Shown one piece after another: positions 15,970 through 23,073 of a stretch of 35,723 nt of DNA. The notes under the pieces are model-generated. The model did not search any database and had not been told where the DNA came from. It saw only the letters and a list, made by a program, of their open reading frames with translations. The DNA is taken from the NCBI RefSeq assembly GCF_000721175.1, contig NZ_JOEZ01000049.1:1-35723 (forward strand), in the 5' to 3' direction. The DNA is from Streptomyces anulatus (GTDB lineage Bacteria > Actinomycetota > Actinomycetes > Streptomycetales > Streptomycetaceae). How positions within the stretch are numbered: position 1 is the stretch's first letter; each line of letters opens with the position of its first letter. The position numbers and the translations under genes were made by a program.

Positions 15970-16728
15970 TCAGGCTCTCTTGGGTCGGGTGGTGCCGGAG
16001 TACTCCCGGCTGATGGTCTCGGCGGTGCGCCGGACCAGCGGGAGCAGGGTGAGGAGTTCCTCGGCCGTGACGACCACGTTGGGTGCGGACACCGACATGG
16101 CCGCGACGACCCGCCCGTCCGCGCCGCGGATGGGGGCGCCGATGCAGTTGATGGACTCCTCGTGGCCACCGAGGTCGGTGGCCCAGCCCTGTTCGCGGAC
16201 GACGGCGAGCTCCTTGAGGAACGCGCCGGCGTCGGGCGTCGAACGGGACGTGTACATGGGGTAGTCGAGCTTCTCGGCGATGACGCGCCGCTCGGGCTCG
16301 GTGAGGTCGGCCAGCAGCAGCTTGGCGACGGCCGCGACGGTGATCGCGACGGGCTTCCCGATCCGGGAGTACATCCGGACCGGGTAGCGGCTCTCGACCT
16401 TGTCGATGTAGAGGACTTCCTGCTCCTCGTACACGGCGAGGTGCACGGTGTGCCCGCACCGGTCGTTCAGCGCGACCAGGTGGGAATGGGCGATCTCGCG
16501 TACGTCGAGGTTCTCGACGGCCTCCTGCGCGAGGGCGAAGAGCCGGGCGCCGAGGCGGTAGCGCTGGTCCTCCTGGCGGTAGACGAGGCCGTGCTCGTGG
16601 AGCGTACGCAGCAGGCGCAGCGCCGTGGACTTGTGGACGCCGAGCCGCTCGGCGACCTGGCCGAGGTCGGCGGGTCCCTGGGCGAGCAGCGGCAGGATGG
16701 TCAGTGCCCGGTCGACGGTCTGACTCAT
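15970..16728 (-). CDS. IclR-family transcriptional regulator
   Basis: 252 residues: winged helix-turn-helix at about 1-60 (ADLGQVAERLGVHKSTALRLL), then the effector-binding IclR domain (about 75-250) with GHTVHLAVYEEQEVLYIDKVES and GGHEESINCIGAPI. It overlaps the kinase gene by four bases (ATGA), so the two are translationally coupled. The palindrome between the divergent arms of this cluster is the likely target. IclR proteins commonly respond to small sugar acids or aromatic acids; the ligand here is unknown. Confidence 0.9.
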   Translation of the reverse strand: MSQTVDRALTILPLLAQGPADLGQVAERLGVHKSTALRLLRTLHEHGLVYRQEDQRYRLGARLFALAQEAVENLDVREIAHSHLVALNDRCGHTVHLAVYEEQEVLYIDKVESRYPVRMYSRIGKPVAITVAAVAKLLLADLTEPERRVIAEKLDYPMYTSRSTPDAGAFLKELAVVREQGWATDLGGHEESINCIGAPIRGADGRVVAAMSVSAPNVVVTAEELLTLLPLVRRTAETISREYSGTTRPKRA

Positions 16729-17882
16729 GGCGTACGTACCTCCTCGGGGGCCTGGTCGGCTGCGGTCCAGCCGGGGCCGAGACGAAGTCTCCCCCAGGCG
16801 TCGTCGTCGAGTGCGGCGAGCCGGTCGGCGTGGTCGCGGGCGGGCGGGTCGGTGAGGTCGCCGGGGACGGTGAGGACGGCGGCGGCCATGAGGTGCCCGT
16901 GCCGGGCCCGGTCGCGTACGGGCAGCCCGCGCAGGGTGGCGGACAGGAACCCGGCGGCGAACGCGTCTCCCGCTCCGACGGCGGCGACGACGTCGACGCG
17001 GAGGGCGGGGACGACGGTGACGGTGTCACCGCTTCCCGCCCCGGCGGCGGCATTTCCAGCCCCTCCGCCCTCCATCGAGCGCGAGGCCGGAGCGTTTCCG
17101 GCCCCTCCGGCGTTCGGGGAACGGGGCCCGGGGCGGAGCCCCGGGGCGAACACCGTCGCGCCCGCGCTCCCCCGCTTCACGACCAGCACGGCCGGCTCCG
17201 GCACCGCGGCCCGGATCGCCTCCGCGCCCACGATCCCCCACGCCTCCTCCGCCTCGTCCTCGCCGACGAACACCAGGTCGCAACGGCGGGCCAGGTCCAG
17301 GAGCACCGACGCGTCGCCGCCTCGCCACAGACGCGGCCGGTGGTTCACGTCGAACGACACCGACGGGCGGCCCGGACGCGGAGCCGTCAGGTCCCGCAGC
17401 AGCGCCAGGCAGTCGCCGGACAGCGCCGCCGTGATCCCGGACAGGTGCAGGATCCGGCCCGCGAACAGGTCCTCGTACGGCACGTTCGCCGGGGACATCG
17501 CGGATGCCGCCGACCCCGCCCGGTAGTACGCGACCTCGTGCGTGCCGGTCCCCCGGTCCGTGGCCGTACGGAAGTAGATGCCGGTGGGGCGGACCGCGTC
17601 CCGGCGCACGGCCGAGGTGTCGACCCCGTACCCCGCGATCGTCTCGACGAGGTGGTCACCGAAACCGTCCGCGCCGACCCGGCCGACCCAGGCCGCCCGG
17701 TGCCCGGCGGCGGCGAGCGCGCAGGCCACGTTGGACTCGGCGCCGCCGATTCCGCGTCCGAAGGAGGGCACGTCGGCGAGGCGGCCGGGCTGCGAGGGCA
17801 GGAACGTCACCATGGACTCACCGAGACAGACGACATCGGTGGCCGTGGCGGCGCCGACCGTCCCTGCTGCGGGTCCGGACAC
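16725..17882 (-). CDS. PfkB-family sugar kinase with in-frame repeat insertion
   Basis: Ribokinase-like enzyme, most like 2-keto-3-deoxygluconate kinases by LGESMVTFLPSQPGRL at the N terminus, GRGIGGAESNVACALA, and the catalytic GAGDAFAAGF (D306). GTG at 17882 has a GAGGAG site. At 385 residues it is longer than usual (about 310-330). Residues of about 248-283 form a Gly/Ala/Pro-rich insert just before the ATP-binding part, and the DNA there looks like a palindromic intergenic repeat. The insert keeps frame, so the kinase may still be active. It heads a kinase-IclR-RidA operon. Its place beside D-amino-acid genes is unexpected for a sugar kinase; the substrate could be a hydroxylated keto acid. 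Confidence 0.88.
   Translation of the reverse strand: MSGPAAGTVGAATATDVVCLGESMVTFLPSQPGRLADVPSFGRGIGGAESNVACALAAAGHRAAWVGRVGADGFGDHLVETIAGYGVDTSAVRRDAVRPTGIYFRTATDRGTGTHEVAYYRAGSAASAMSPANVPYEDLFAGRILHLSGITAALSGDCLALLRDLTAPRPGRPSVSFDVNHRPRLWRGGDASVLLDLARRCDLVFVGEDEAEEAWGIVGAEAIRAAVPEPAVLVVKRGSAGATVFAPGLRPGPRSPNAGGAGNAPASRSMEGGGAGNAAAGAGSGDTVTVVPALRVDVVAAVGAGDAFAAGFLSATLRGLPVRDRARHGHLMAAAVLTVPGDLTDPPARDHADRLAALDDDAWGRLRLGPGWTAADQAPEEVRTP
17040..17147. repeat. Palindromic Streptomyces-type repeat inside the kinase gene
   Basis: This part of the coding region has the look of the GC-rich intergenic repeats common in Streptomyces: TTTCCAGCCCCTCCG at its left side, a second related copy TTTCCGGCCCCTCCGGCG, then GGGGCCCGGGGCGGAGCCCC. 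The last part forms a perfect 8-base hairpin, CCCGGGGC (17027+100=17127-17134) with GCCCCGGG (17138-17145), around GGA. Its length of about 108 bases is a multiple of three, which explains why the frame survives. Family identity is from memory. Confidence 0.6.
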
Positions 17883-17944
17883 TGAGGGCTCCTCGCTGAT
17901 CGGCGTGCGGGCCGGTGGTCACCATTGACCGGGCATCGGCTCGG

Positions 17945-17974
17945 ATGTTAGACAGCGTTGAGCGATAGACGCAA
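17945..17974 (-). promoter_or_regulatory. Promoter of the kinase-IclR-RidA operon
   Basis: On the minus strand TTGCGT (17969-17974) and TAACAT (17945-17950) are separated by 18 bases and lie about 65 bases before the kinase start. Both are good matches to vegetative promoter boxes. The -35 side lies a few bases from the 17-base palindrome. Confidence 0.5.
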
Positions 17975-17988
17975 TGAGTGTTGCATAT
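17958..17988 (+). promoter_or_regulatory. Promoter of the D-amino-acid enzyme operon
   Basis: TTGAGC at 17958-17963 and a TTGCAT/GCATAT -10 region near 17981-17988 give 17-19 base spacing in front of the plus-strand arm. The -10 overlaps the palindrome at 17980-17996 and the facing minus-strand promoter, so one bound regulator could control both arms. Confidence 0.4.
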
Positions 17989-17996
17989 GCTGCAAC
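17980..17996. promoter_or_regulatory. Palindromic operator, probably for the IclR regulator
   Basis: GTTGCA (17980-17985) and TGCAAC (17991-17996) are perfect inverted arms with a 5-base spacer. This is the only clear palindrome between the divergent arms, and its size and TTGCA...TGCAA form are typical of IclR-family operators. It overlaps the plus-strand -10 region. Confidence 0.6.
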
Positions 17997-18016
17997 GAAC
18001 TTGGAGGAGCTTCCCC

Positions 18017-19354
18017 TTGGCAGCCGAACGCCCCGCCGGCCACACCGCCGTTCCCGCGCCTTCCGCCCCCGGCGTCTCCCCCGCGTCCCTGGCGTCCGGC
18101 CTCGCCGACGAACGCGTCGACCACCGCTTCAAGGCCCTGCCGCCGGATGCGGAGGGCCTGACCGTCGGGGCGCTGGCCGCCGAGCGCCGCAACCTCTTCA
18201 CCGGCGGGTTCACCACCCCCGTCCTCGCCCTCTCCGCCGAGTCGGTCGCGCACAACCTCGACCTCCTGGAGACGTACGCGGAGCGCCACGGCCTCGCGTT
18301 CGCCCCGCACGGCAAGACGTCCATGGCCCCACAGCTCTTCGTCGACCAGCTGCGGCGCGGTGCGTGGGGCATCACGGCCGCCGTTCCGCACCAGGCGCGG
18401 GTCTACCGGGCGTACGGCATCGGGCGGATCTTCCTCGCCAACGAGCTGGTCGACGCGGTGGCCCTGCGCTGGCTGGCCGGCGAGATGACGGCCGACCCGG
18501 AGTTCCGCTTCGTCTGTTACGTCGACTCCGTGCGCGGCGTCGAGCTGATGGATCAGGCCCTGAGCGCGGCGGGCGCCACCCGCCCGGTCGACGTGGTCGT
18601 GGAGCTGGCCGCGGGCGACGGCGCCCGCACCGGAGCCCGCACGGAGGCCGACTGCGCCGCGGTGGCCGACGCGGTGGCGGCGGCCGGATCGCTGCGCCTG
18701 GTGGGCGTCGCCGGGTACGAGGGCGAGGTGCCGGACGCCGGCCCGGAGCGCGTACGGGAGTGGGTGCGGCGGCTCGTCGCCCTCGCAGCCGGCTTCGACG
18801 CCGCCGGGCGGTTCACCGGCGCCGGCGAGATCATCATCAGCGCGGGCGGCAGCGCCTGGTTCGACGCGGTCGCGGACGTCTTCGCCGGGATCCCCGAACT
18901 CACCCTGCCCGTGCTGAAGTTGCTGCGCTCCGGTGCGTACGTCTCGCACGACGACGGGCACTACAAGCACCTCACCCCCTTCAACCGCGTCCCCGAGGAG
19001 GGTGCGCTGGAGCCCGCCTTCAGGCTCTGGGCGCAGGTCGTCTCGCGCCCGACCGGCGAGCAGGCGTTCCTGAACGCGGGCAAGCGGGACGCGGCGTACG
19101 ACCTCGACCTGCCCGAGGCCCAGGTGGTCCGCTCCGCCCGGGACGGCTCGGTCCGGCCCGCCACCGGGGTCACCGTCACCGGCCTCTCCGACCAGCACAC
19201 CTGGGTGCGCACGGAGGCGGGCACGGAGCTGGAGGTCGGCGACTGGGTCGGCATGGGCCTCTCCCACCCCTGCACCAGCTTCGACAAGTGGCAGCTGATC
19301 CCGCTGGCCGAGGCGGACGGCACGGTCACCGACTACATCCGCACGTTCTTCTAG
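18017..19354 (+). CDS. D-threonine aldolase / D-serine dehydratase-like PLP enzyme
   Basis: Fold-type III PLP enzyme, 445 residues. TTG at 18017 is chosen because GGAGGAG (18003-18009) sits 7 bases upstream; upstream ATGs at 17978 and 17987 lie in the operator and lack ribosome sites. The alanine-racemase-like N-terminal domain has the PLP lysine in APHGKTSMAP (K100). The C-terminal domain ends in GLSHPCTSFDKW, where H417 and C419 match the zinc ligands of eukaryotic-type D-serine dehydratase. The enzyme therefore probably deaminates or cleaves a beta-hydroxy D-amino acid. It is co-directional with, and 36 bases before, the D-aminoacylase gene, which would supply the free D-amino acid. Confidence 0.88.
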   Translation: MAAERPAGHTAVPAPSAPGVSPASLASGLADERVDHRFKALPPDAEGLTVGALAAERRNLFTGGFTTPVLALSAESVAHNLDLLETYAERHGLAFAPHGKTSMAPQLFVDQLRRGAWGITAAVPHQARVYRAYGIGRIFLANELVDAVALRWLAGEMTADPEFRFVCYVDSVRGVELMDQALSAAGATRPVDVVVELAAGDGARTGARTEADCAAVADAVAAAGSLRLVGVAGYEGEVPDAGPERVREWVRRLVALAAGFDAAGRFTGAGEIIISAGGSAWFDAVADVFAGIPELTLPVLKLLRSGAYVSHDDGHYKHLTPFNRVPEEGALEPAFRLWAQVVSRPTGEQAFLNAGKRDAAYDLDLPEAQVVRSARDGSVRPATGVTVTGLSDQHTWVRTEAGTELEVGDWVGMGLSHPCTSFDKWQLIPLAEADGTVTDYIRTFF

Positions 19355-19390
19355 AGCCGCAGGGCCCCACCCTGACCGGAAAGGTGACCC

Positions 19391-21016
19391 ATGGACCTGG
19401 TCCTGCGTGACGCGCTCGTCGTGGACGGCACCGGCGAGCCCTCCTACCGCGCCGACGTGGCCCTCGACGGCGGCCGCATAGCCGAAATCCACCCCGAGGG
19501 CTCCCCCGGCCCCCGCCCCACCGCCACCCGCAGCGTGGACGCGGACGGCCTCGCGCTCGCCCCGGGCTTCATCGACATGCACGCCCACAGCGACCTGGCG
19601 CTGCTGCGCGACCCGGACCACAGCGCGAAGGCGGCGCAGGGCGTCACCCTGGAAGTGCTGGGCCAGGACGGGCTGTCGTACGCCCCGGCCGACGACCGGA
19701 CCCTCACCGAGGTCCGCCGCTCCATCACCGGCTGGAACGGCGACGGCTCGGACATCGACTTCGACTGGCGCACCGTCGGCGGCTATCTGGACCGCCTCGA
19801 CCGGAACTTCGGCGGCCAGGGCATCGCGGTGAACGCCGCCTACCTCGTCCCGCAGGGCACCGTCCGGATGTACGCGGTGGGCTGGGACGACCGGACCGCC
19901 ACCGACGCCGAACTGGCCCGGATGAAGGAGCTGGTGGACCAGGGCATGCGCGAGGGCGCGGTCGGCATGTCCTCGGGCCTCACCTACACCCCCGGGATGT
20001 ACGCGGACGACGCCGAACTCACCGCGCTCTGCCGGGTGGTGGCCCGCCACGGCGGCTACTACTGCCCGCACCACCGCAGTTACGGGGCCGGTGCGCTGGA
20101 GGCGTACGAGGAGATGGTGGCGCTCACCCGGAACGCCGGCTGCGCGCTGCACCTCGCCCACGCCACCATGAACTTCGGCGTGAACAAGGGCAGGGCCCCC
20201 GACCTCCTCGCCCTTCTCGACGGAGCGCTCGCCGCCGGGGCCGACATCTCGCTCGACACCTACCCGTACACCCCCGGCTGCACCACGCTGGTGGCCATGC
20301 TGCCGAGCTGGGCGAGCGAGGGCGGACCGGAGTCCGTCCTCACCCGGCTCGCGGACGCGGAGAGCACGGAGCGGATCCGGCACCACCTGGAGGTGCTGGG
20401 CTCGGACGGCTGCCACGGGGTCCCGATCGAGTGGGACACCATCGAGATCTCCGGCGTCAGCGCGCCGCACCTGGCGGAGTACGTGGGCCGTACGGTGGCG
20501 GATTCGGCGGCGCTGCGGGGCGAGGAGCCCTGGGTGACCGCCCGGCGGCTGCTCACCGAGGACCGGCTCGGAACGACGATCCTCCAGCACGTGGGCCATG
20601 AGGAGAACGTTCAGCAGATCATGCGGCACCCGGTGCACACCGGAGGCAGCGACGGCATCCTCCAGGGCGACAAGCCGCACCCCCGGGCGTACGGCACGTT
20701 CCCGCAGTATCTCGGCCGGTACGTCCGGGAGTTGGGCGTCCTCTCCCTGGAGGAGTGCGTGGCCCGTCTGACCTCGCGCCCGGCCGCCCGGCTGCGGCTC
20801 GCGGACCGGGGCCTGGTGCGCGAGGGGTACCGCGCGGACCTGGTGCTGTTCGACCCGGAGACGGTGGCGGCGGGCTCCACGTTCGAGGAGCCGCGCGCAC
20901 TCCCGGTCGGCATCCCGCACGTCCTGATCGACGGCAAGTTCGTCATCGAGGACGCCAGGCGGACCTCGGTGCTGGCAGGCCGGGCGGTCCGGGGAGCGGG
21001 GGCCGGAGCCGCCTGA
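19391..21016 (+). CDS. N-acyl-D-amino-acid deacylase (amidohydrolase)
   Basis: Zinc amidohydrolase of the D-aminoacylase family, 541 residues. It removes the acyl group from N-acyl-D-amino acids. Metal-site features visible are MHAHSD (H64, H66), CPHHRSY, LHLAHATMN and the late aspartate in HTGGSDGIL. The small beta-sandwich domain is formed from both ends (VLRDALVVDGTG and ADLVLFDPETV). ATG at 19391 follows a GGAAAGGTGA site. It is the second gene of the plus-strand arm. Together with the preceding PLP enzyme and RidA it forms a plausible route from N-acylated D-amino acids to keto acids. Confidence 0.9.
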   Translation: MDLVLRDALVVDGTGEPSYRADVALDGGRIAEIHPEGSPGPRPTATRSVDADGLALAPGFIDMHAHSDLALLRDPDHSAKAAQGVTLEVLGQDGLSYAPADDRTLTEVRRSITGWNGDGSDIDFDWRTVGGYLDRLDRNFGGQGIAVNAAYLVPQGTVRMYAVGWDDRTATDAELARMKELVDQGMREGAVGMSSGLTYTPGMYADDAELTALCRVVARHGGYYCPHHRSYGAGALEAYEEMVALTRNAGCALHLAHATMNFGVNKGRAPDLLALLDGALAAGADISLDTYPYTPGCTTLVAMLPSWASEGGPESVLTRLADAESTERIRHHLEVLGSDGCHGVPIEWDTIEISGVSAPHLAEYVGRTVADSAALRGEEPWVTARRLLTEDRLGTTILQHVGHEENVQQIMRHPVHTGGSDGILQGDKPHPRAYGTFPQYLGRYVRELGVLSLEECVARLTSRPAARLRLADRGLVREGYRADLVLFDPETVAAGSTFEEPRALPVGIPHVLIDGKFVIEDARRTSVLAGRAVRGAGAGAA

Positions 21017-21050
21017 GAACTCCCTACCGAGGACACCTCGCCAAGGGCTC

Positions 21051-21180
21051 CTACGAAGCGTCCGCCGCGCGCTCCGCGGCCCAGGCGAGGTCCTCCTCGG
21101 TCGGGGCGTCGTCCTGGGTGAGGTCGCGCCGCCAGTTGCCGCTGAACTCGACTGCCGCCTTTCCGGCCGCGGTTACGACG
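21051..21180 (-). pseudogene. Short protein-like remnant after the HxlR gene
   Basis: A frame ending in TAG at 21051-21053 encodes AAVEFSGNWRRDLTQDD followed by APTEEDLAWAAERAADAS, which reads like a genuine hydrophilic C terminus rather than shadow sequence. No start codon with a ribosome site exists for it; upstream the frame only shadows the HxlR gene. It may be the tail of a decayed gene, or the original end of the HxlR protein after a frameshift. I do not recognise the family. Confidence 0.25.
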
Positions 21181-21604
21181 GCCCGTGCCTCAGCCCCACC
21201 ACGACCTCGGAAGGGGCCCCGGAAGCGTTCTCCGGCCCGGACCCATGGGCGGCCTCCGGGCAGGGGCCGTCCTCGCCGCGACAGACGTGCTCGCGCCCCC
21301 ACTGCCCGAGCGGTTCCAGCGCGGCGTTCAGCGAGAGGCCCAGCGGCGTGAGCGAGTACTCCACGCGGGGCGGTACTTCGGCATACACCTCGCGGTGCAC
21401 GATGCCGTCGTCCTCCAGCTCCTTGAGATGGGAGCTGAGGACCTTCTCGGTCACCCCGGTCACGGCCCGGCGCAGCTCACCGAACCGGCAGGTCCGCTCG
21501 TCCAGCGCCCACAGGATGAGCACCTTCCACTTGCCGCCGATCACATCCATCGCCGCGTCGATCCCGCAGACGAAAGCCCCCGGCCTCCGTACGATCCGTG
21601 TCAT
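21173..21604 (-). CDS. HxlR-family transcriptional regulator
   Basis: Winged helix-turn-helix regulator of 143 residues. The family signature is complete: CGIDAAMDVIGGKWKVLILW with the N-terminal cysteine (C13), CRFGELRRAVTGVTEKVLSSHLKELE, and PPRVEYSLTPLG. Cys13 is a possible redox or electrophile sensor, as in some HxlR proteins. The C-terminal 30 residues are low complexity. ATG at 21604 has a GGTGGGG site. It is divergent from an oxidoreductase gene with a palindrome between them, so it probably controls that gene and itself. Confidence 0.9.
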   Translation of the reverse strand: MTRIVRRPGAFVCGIDAAMDVIGGKWKVLILWALDERTCRFGELRRAVTGVTEKVLSSHLKELEDDGIVHREVYAEVPPRVEYSLTPLGLSLNAALEPLGQWGREHVCRGEDGPCPEAAHGSGPENASGAPSEVVVGLRHGPS

Positions 21605-21632
21605 CGCCCCCCCACCTGGTCGCTAACCGCGA

Positions 21633-21667
21633 GGTAACCACCCACTCCATAGTGGGTACTTGTTACC
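21633..21667. promoter_or_regulatory. Nested palindromic operator between HxlR and oxidoreductase genes
   Basis: Two nested inverted repeats share one centre: GGTAAC (21633-21638) with GTTACC (21662-21667), and CCCACT (21641-21646) with AGTGGG (21651-21656). The block lies 29 bases before each start codon and has the GTAAC...GTTAC form expected for a divergently encoded HxlR repressor. Confidence 0.6.
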
Positions 21668-21695
21668 CCCGGCGCCTGCGACCAGCCTAAGCGTC

Positions 21696-22514
21696 ATGTC
21701 CGACAACAACGCAGCTTCCGCCCCGCCCGCCCCTCTCACCCTGCTCGGCCTCGGCGCGATGGGCGTCGCTCTCGCCCGTACCTGGCTCGCCGCCGGGCAC
21801 CCCCTGACCGTGTGGAACCGCAGCCCCGGCCGGACCGCCGAACTCGCCGCCGCCGGTGCGCGGGTGGCTGCCACGGCGGCCGAAGCGGTGGCCGCGAGCC
21901 CGCTCGTCGTCGCCTGTCTCCTGGACGACGCCTCGGTCCGCGAGGCACTGGCGGAGGCCGACCTCACGGGCAAGGACCTGGTCGACCTCACCACCTCCAC
22001 CCCGGCCGAGTCGCGCACCCGTGCGGTCTGGGCGAACGAGCGCGGCGCCCGCTTCCTGGACGGCGGGATCATGGCCGTCCCGCCGATGATCGGCGTGCCG
22101 GAGGCCGGCGGTTACGTCTTCTACAGCGGTTCCCGCGACGTCTTCGACGCCCACCAGGAGGTACTGGCCGTGCCCGTCGCCACCCGGTACGTCGGCGCCG
22201 ACCCCGGTTTCGCCGCACTCCACGACGTGGCGCTGCTCAGCGCGATGACCGCCATGTTCGCAGGAGCCCGGCACGCGGCCGCGCTGGTGGAGAACGCGGG
22301 CATCGACGAGAAGGAGTTCGGAGCGCTGTTGGCCGACTGGCTCACAGCGATGGCCCCGGCGACGGCGGCGTACGCGGGCGGCCCCGCGGCCGAGAACCCC
22401 ACGAGCCCGGCGGTGGCGGAGGCCGGGGACGCGACGCTGCTCCGTACGGCACAGGAGCAGGGCGTCGACACGGCCCTGCTGATCGCGTCGGCGGGATCGG
22501 TGAGCGGAATGTGA
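21696..22514 (+). CDS. Imine-reductase-like NAD(P)-dependent oxidoreductase
   Basis: Protein of 272 residues of the 6-phosphogluconate dehydrogenase/beta-hydroxyacid dehydrogenase superfamily. The Rossmann motif is LLGLGAMGVALARTWLAAGH, followed by VWNRSPGRTAEL, which suggests NADPH preference. LALHDVALLSAMTAMFAG-type sequence in the second domain (ALHDVALL) matches the position of the catalytic Asp/Tyr of bacterial imine reductases. ATG at 21696 was chosen; no strong ribosome site is visible, so translation may be leaderless or nearly so. Divergence from the HxlR gene points to induction by an electrophilic or imine-type substrate. Confidence 0.85.
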   Translation: MSDNNAASAPPAPLTLLGLGAMGVALARTWLAAGHPLTVWNRSPGRTAELAAAGARVAATAAEAVAASPLVVACLLDDASVREALAEADLTGKDLVDLTTSTPAESRTRAVWANERGARFLDGGIMAVPPMIGVPEAGGYVFYSGSRDVFDAHQEVLAVPVATRYVGADPGFAALHDVALLSAMTAMFAGARHAAALVENAGIDEKEFGALLADWLTAMAPATAAYAGGPAAENPTSPAVAEAGDATLLRTAQEQGVDTALLIASAGSVSGM

Positions 22515-22575
22515 CAGCCCGGCCCGGCACACCGGGTCAGGCCCGGTCCGCCTCGGGCTTCGGGCCCCGCCCGCC

Positions 22576-22905
22576 TCAGGCTCCCGCCGCCGCGGCCTCC
22601 TTCGCGTAGGTCACCGCCTGGAGCAGCGTCAGACCGGGTTCGGCCTGACGCAGGATCTTGACGGCCGCCACGGAGTCCGCCGGCCCCTCGTGCCCGGCGG
22701 CGGCCAGCCGCTGCCGCACCCACCGGCCGCGCAGCTCCGCGTCCGGGCGCCCGGCGGAGTCCTCGGCCAGGGCGAGGGCGCGTTCCAGGCCGGGCCGCTC
22801 GGTGTCCGTGGCGGTCTCCAGCGCACCCCGGAGACCGGCGACGACATCGGGGGCGTCGCGCAGGACGAGTACGGCGAGGGGCTGGGGCTTCCGGAACATG
22901 CTCAT
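22576..22905 (-). CDS. Small protein with ribosomal L7/L12-like C terminus
   Basis: Protein of 109 residues. Residues of about 80-104 (VAAVKILRQAEPGLTLLQAV) resemble the conserved helix-turn of the L7/L12 C-terminal domain, which is found alone in several small actinobacterial proteins of unknown function. The first part contains two repeated ALETATDTERPGLERALALA-like helices. It is soluble, with no signal peptide. It is not L7/L12 itself: the N-terminal dimerisation domain and the rpl gene context are absent. Function unknown. Confidence 0.65.
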   Translation of the reverse strand: MSMFRKPQPLAVLVLRDAPDVVAGLRGALETATDTERPGLERALALAEDSAGRPDAELRGRWVRQRLAAAGHEGPADSVAAVKILRQAEPGLTLLQAVTYAKEAAAAGA

Positions 22906-23073
22906 GGGGCCACCGTTCCCCGGGCCGGTCCGAACTCACCTGAGTTGAGCAAGATCTGAGCCGTACGGCGTGGGGCCCGGCCCCGCCTCGTCCGGAGGAC
23001 CGAGGCCCTCGGGCCGCAGATGTCGGTCCGCAGCCGGAGGCGCACCCGCACCCCGGCTGCGTACGGTCGGCGT

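Noticed and set aside
17948..20920. A 990-codon open frame on the minus strand opposite the D-amino-acid genes
   Set aside because: It is antisense to two clear enzymes, low in complexity and without a recognisable domain; long antisense frames arise from high GC at third positions.
22515..22575. CCCGG-CACA-CCGGG considered as a terminator between convergent genes
   Set aside because: The stem is only 5 pairs and unremarkable at this GC content.
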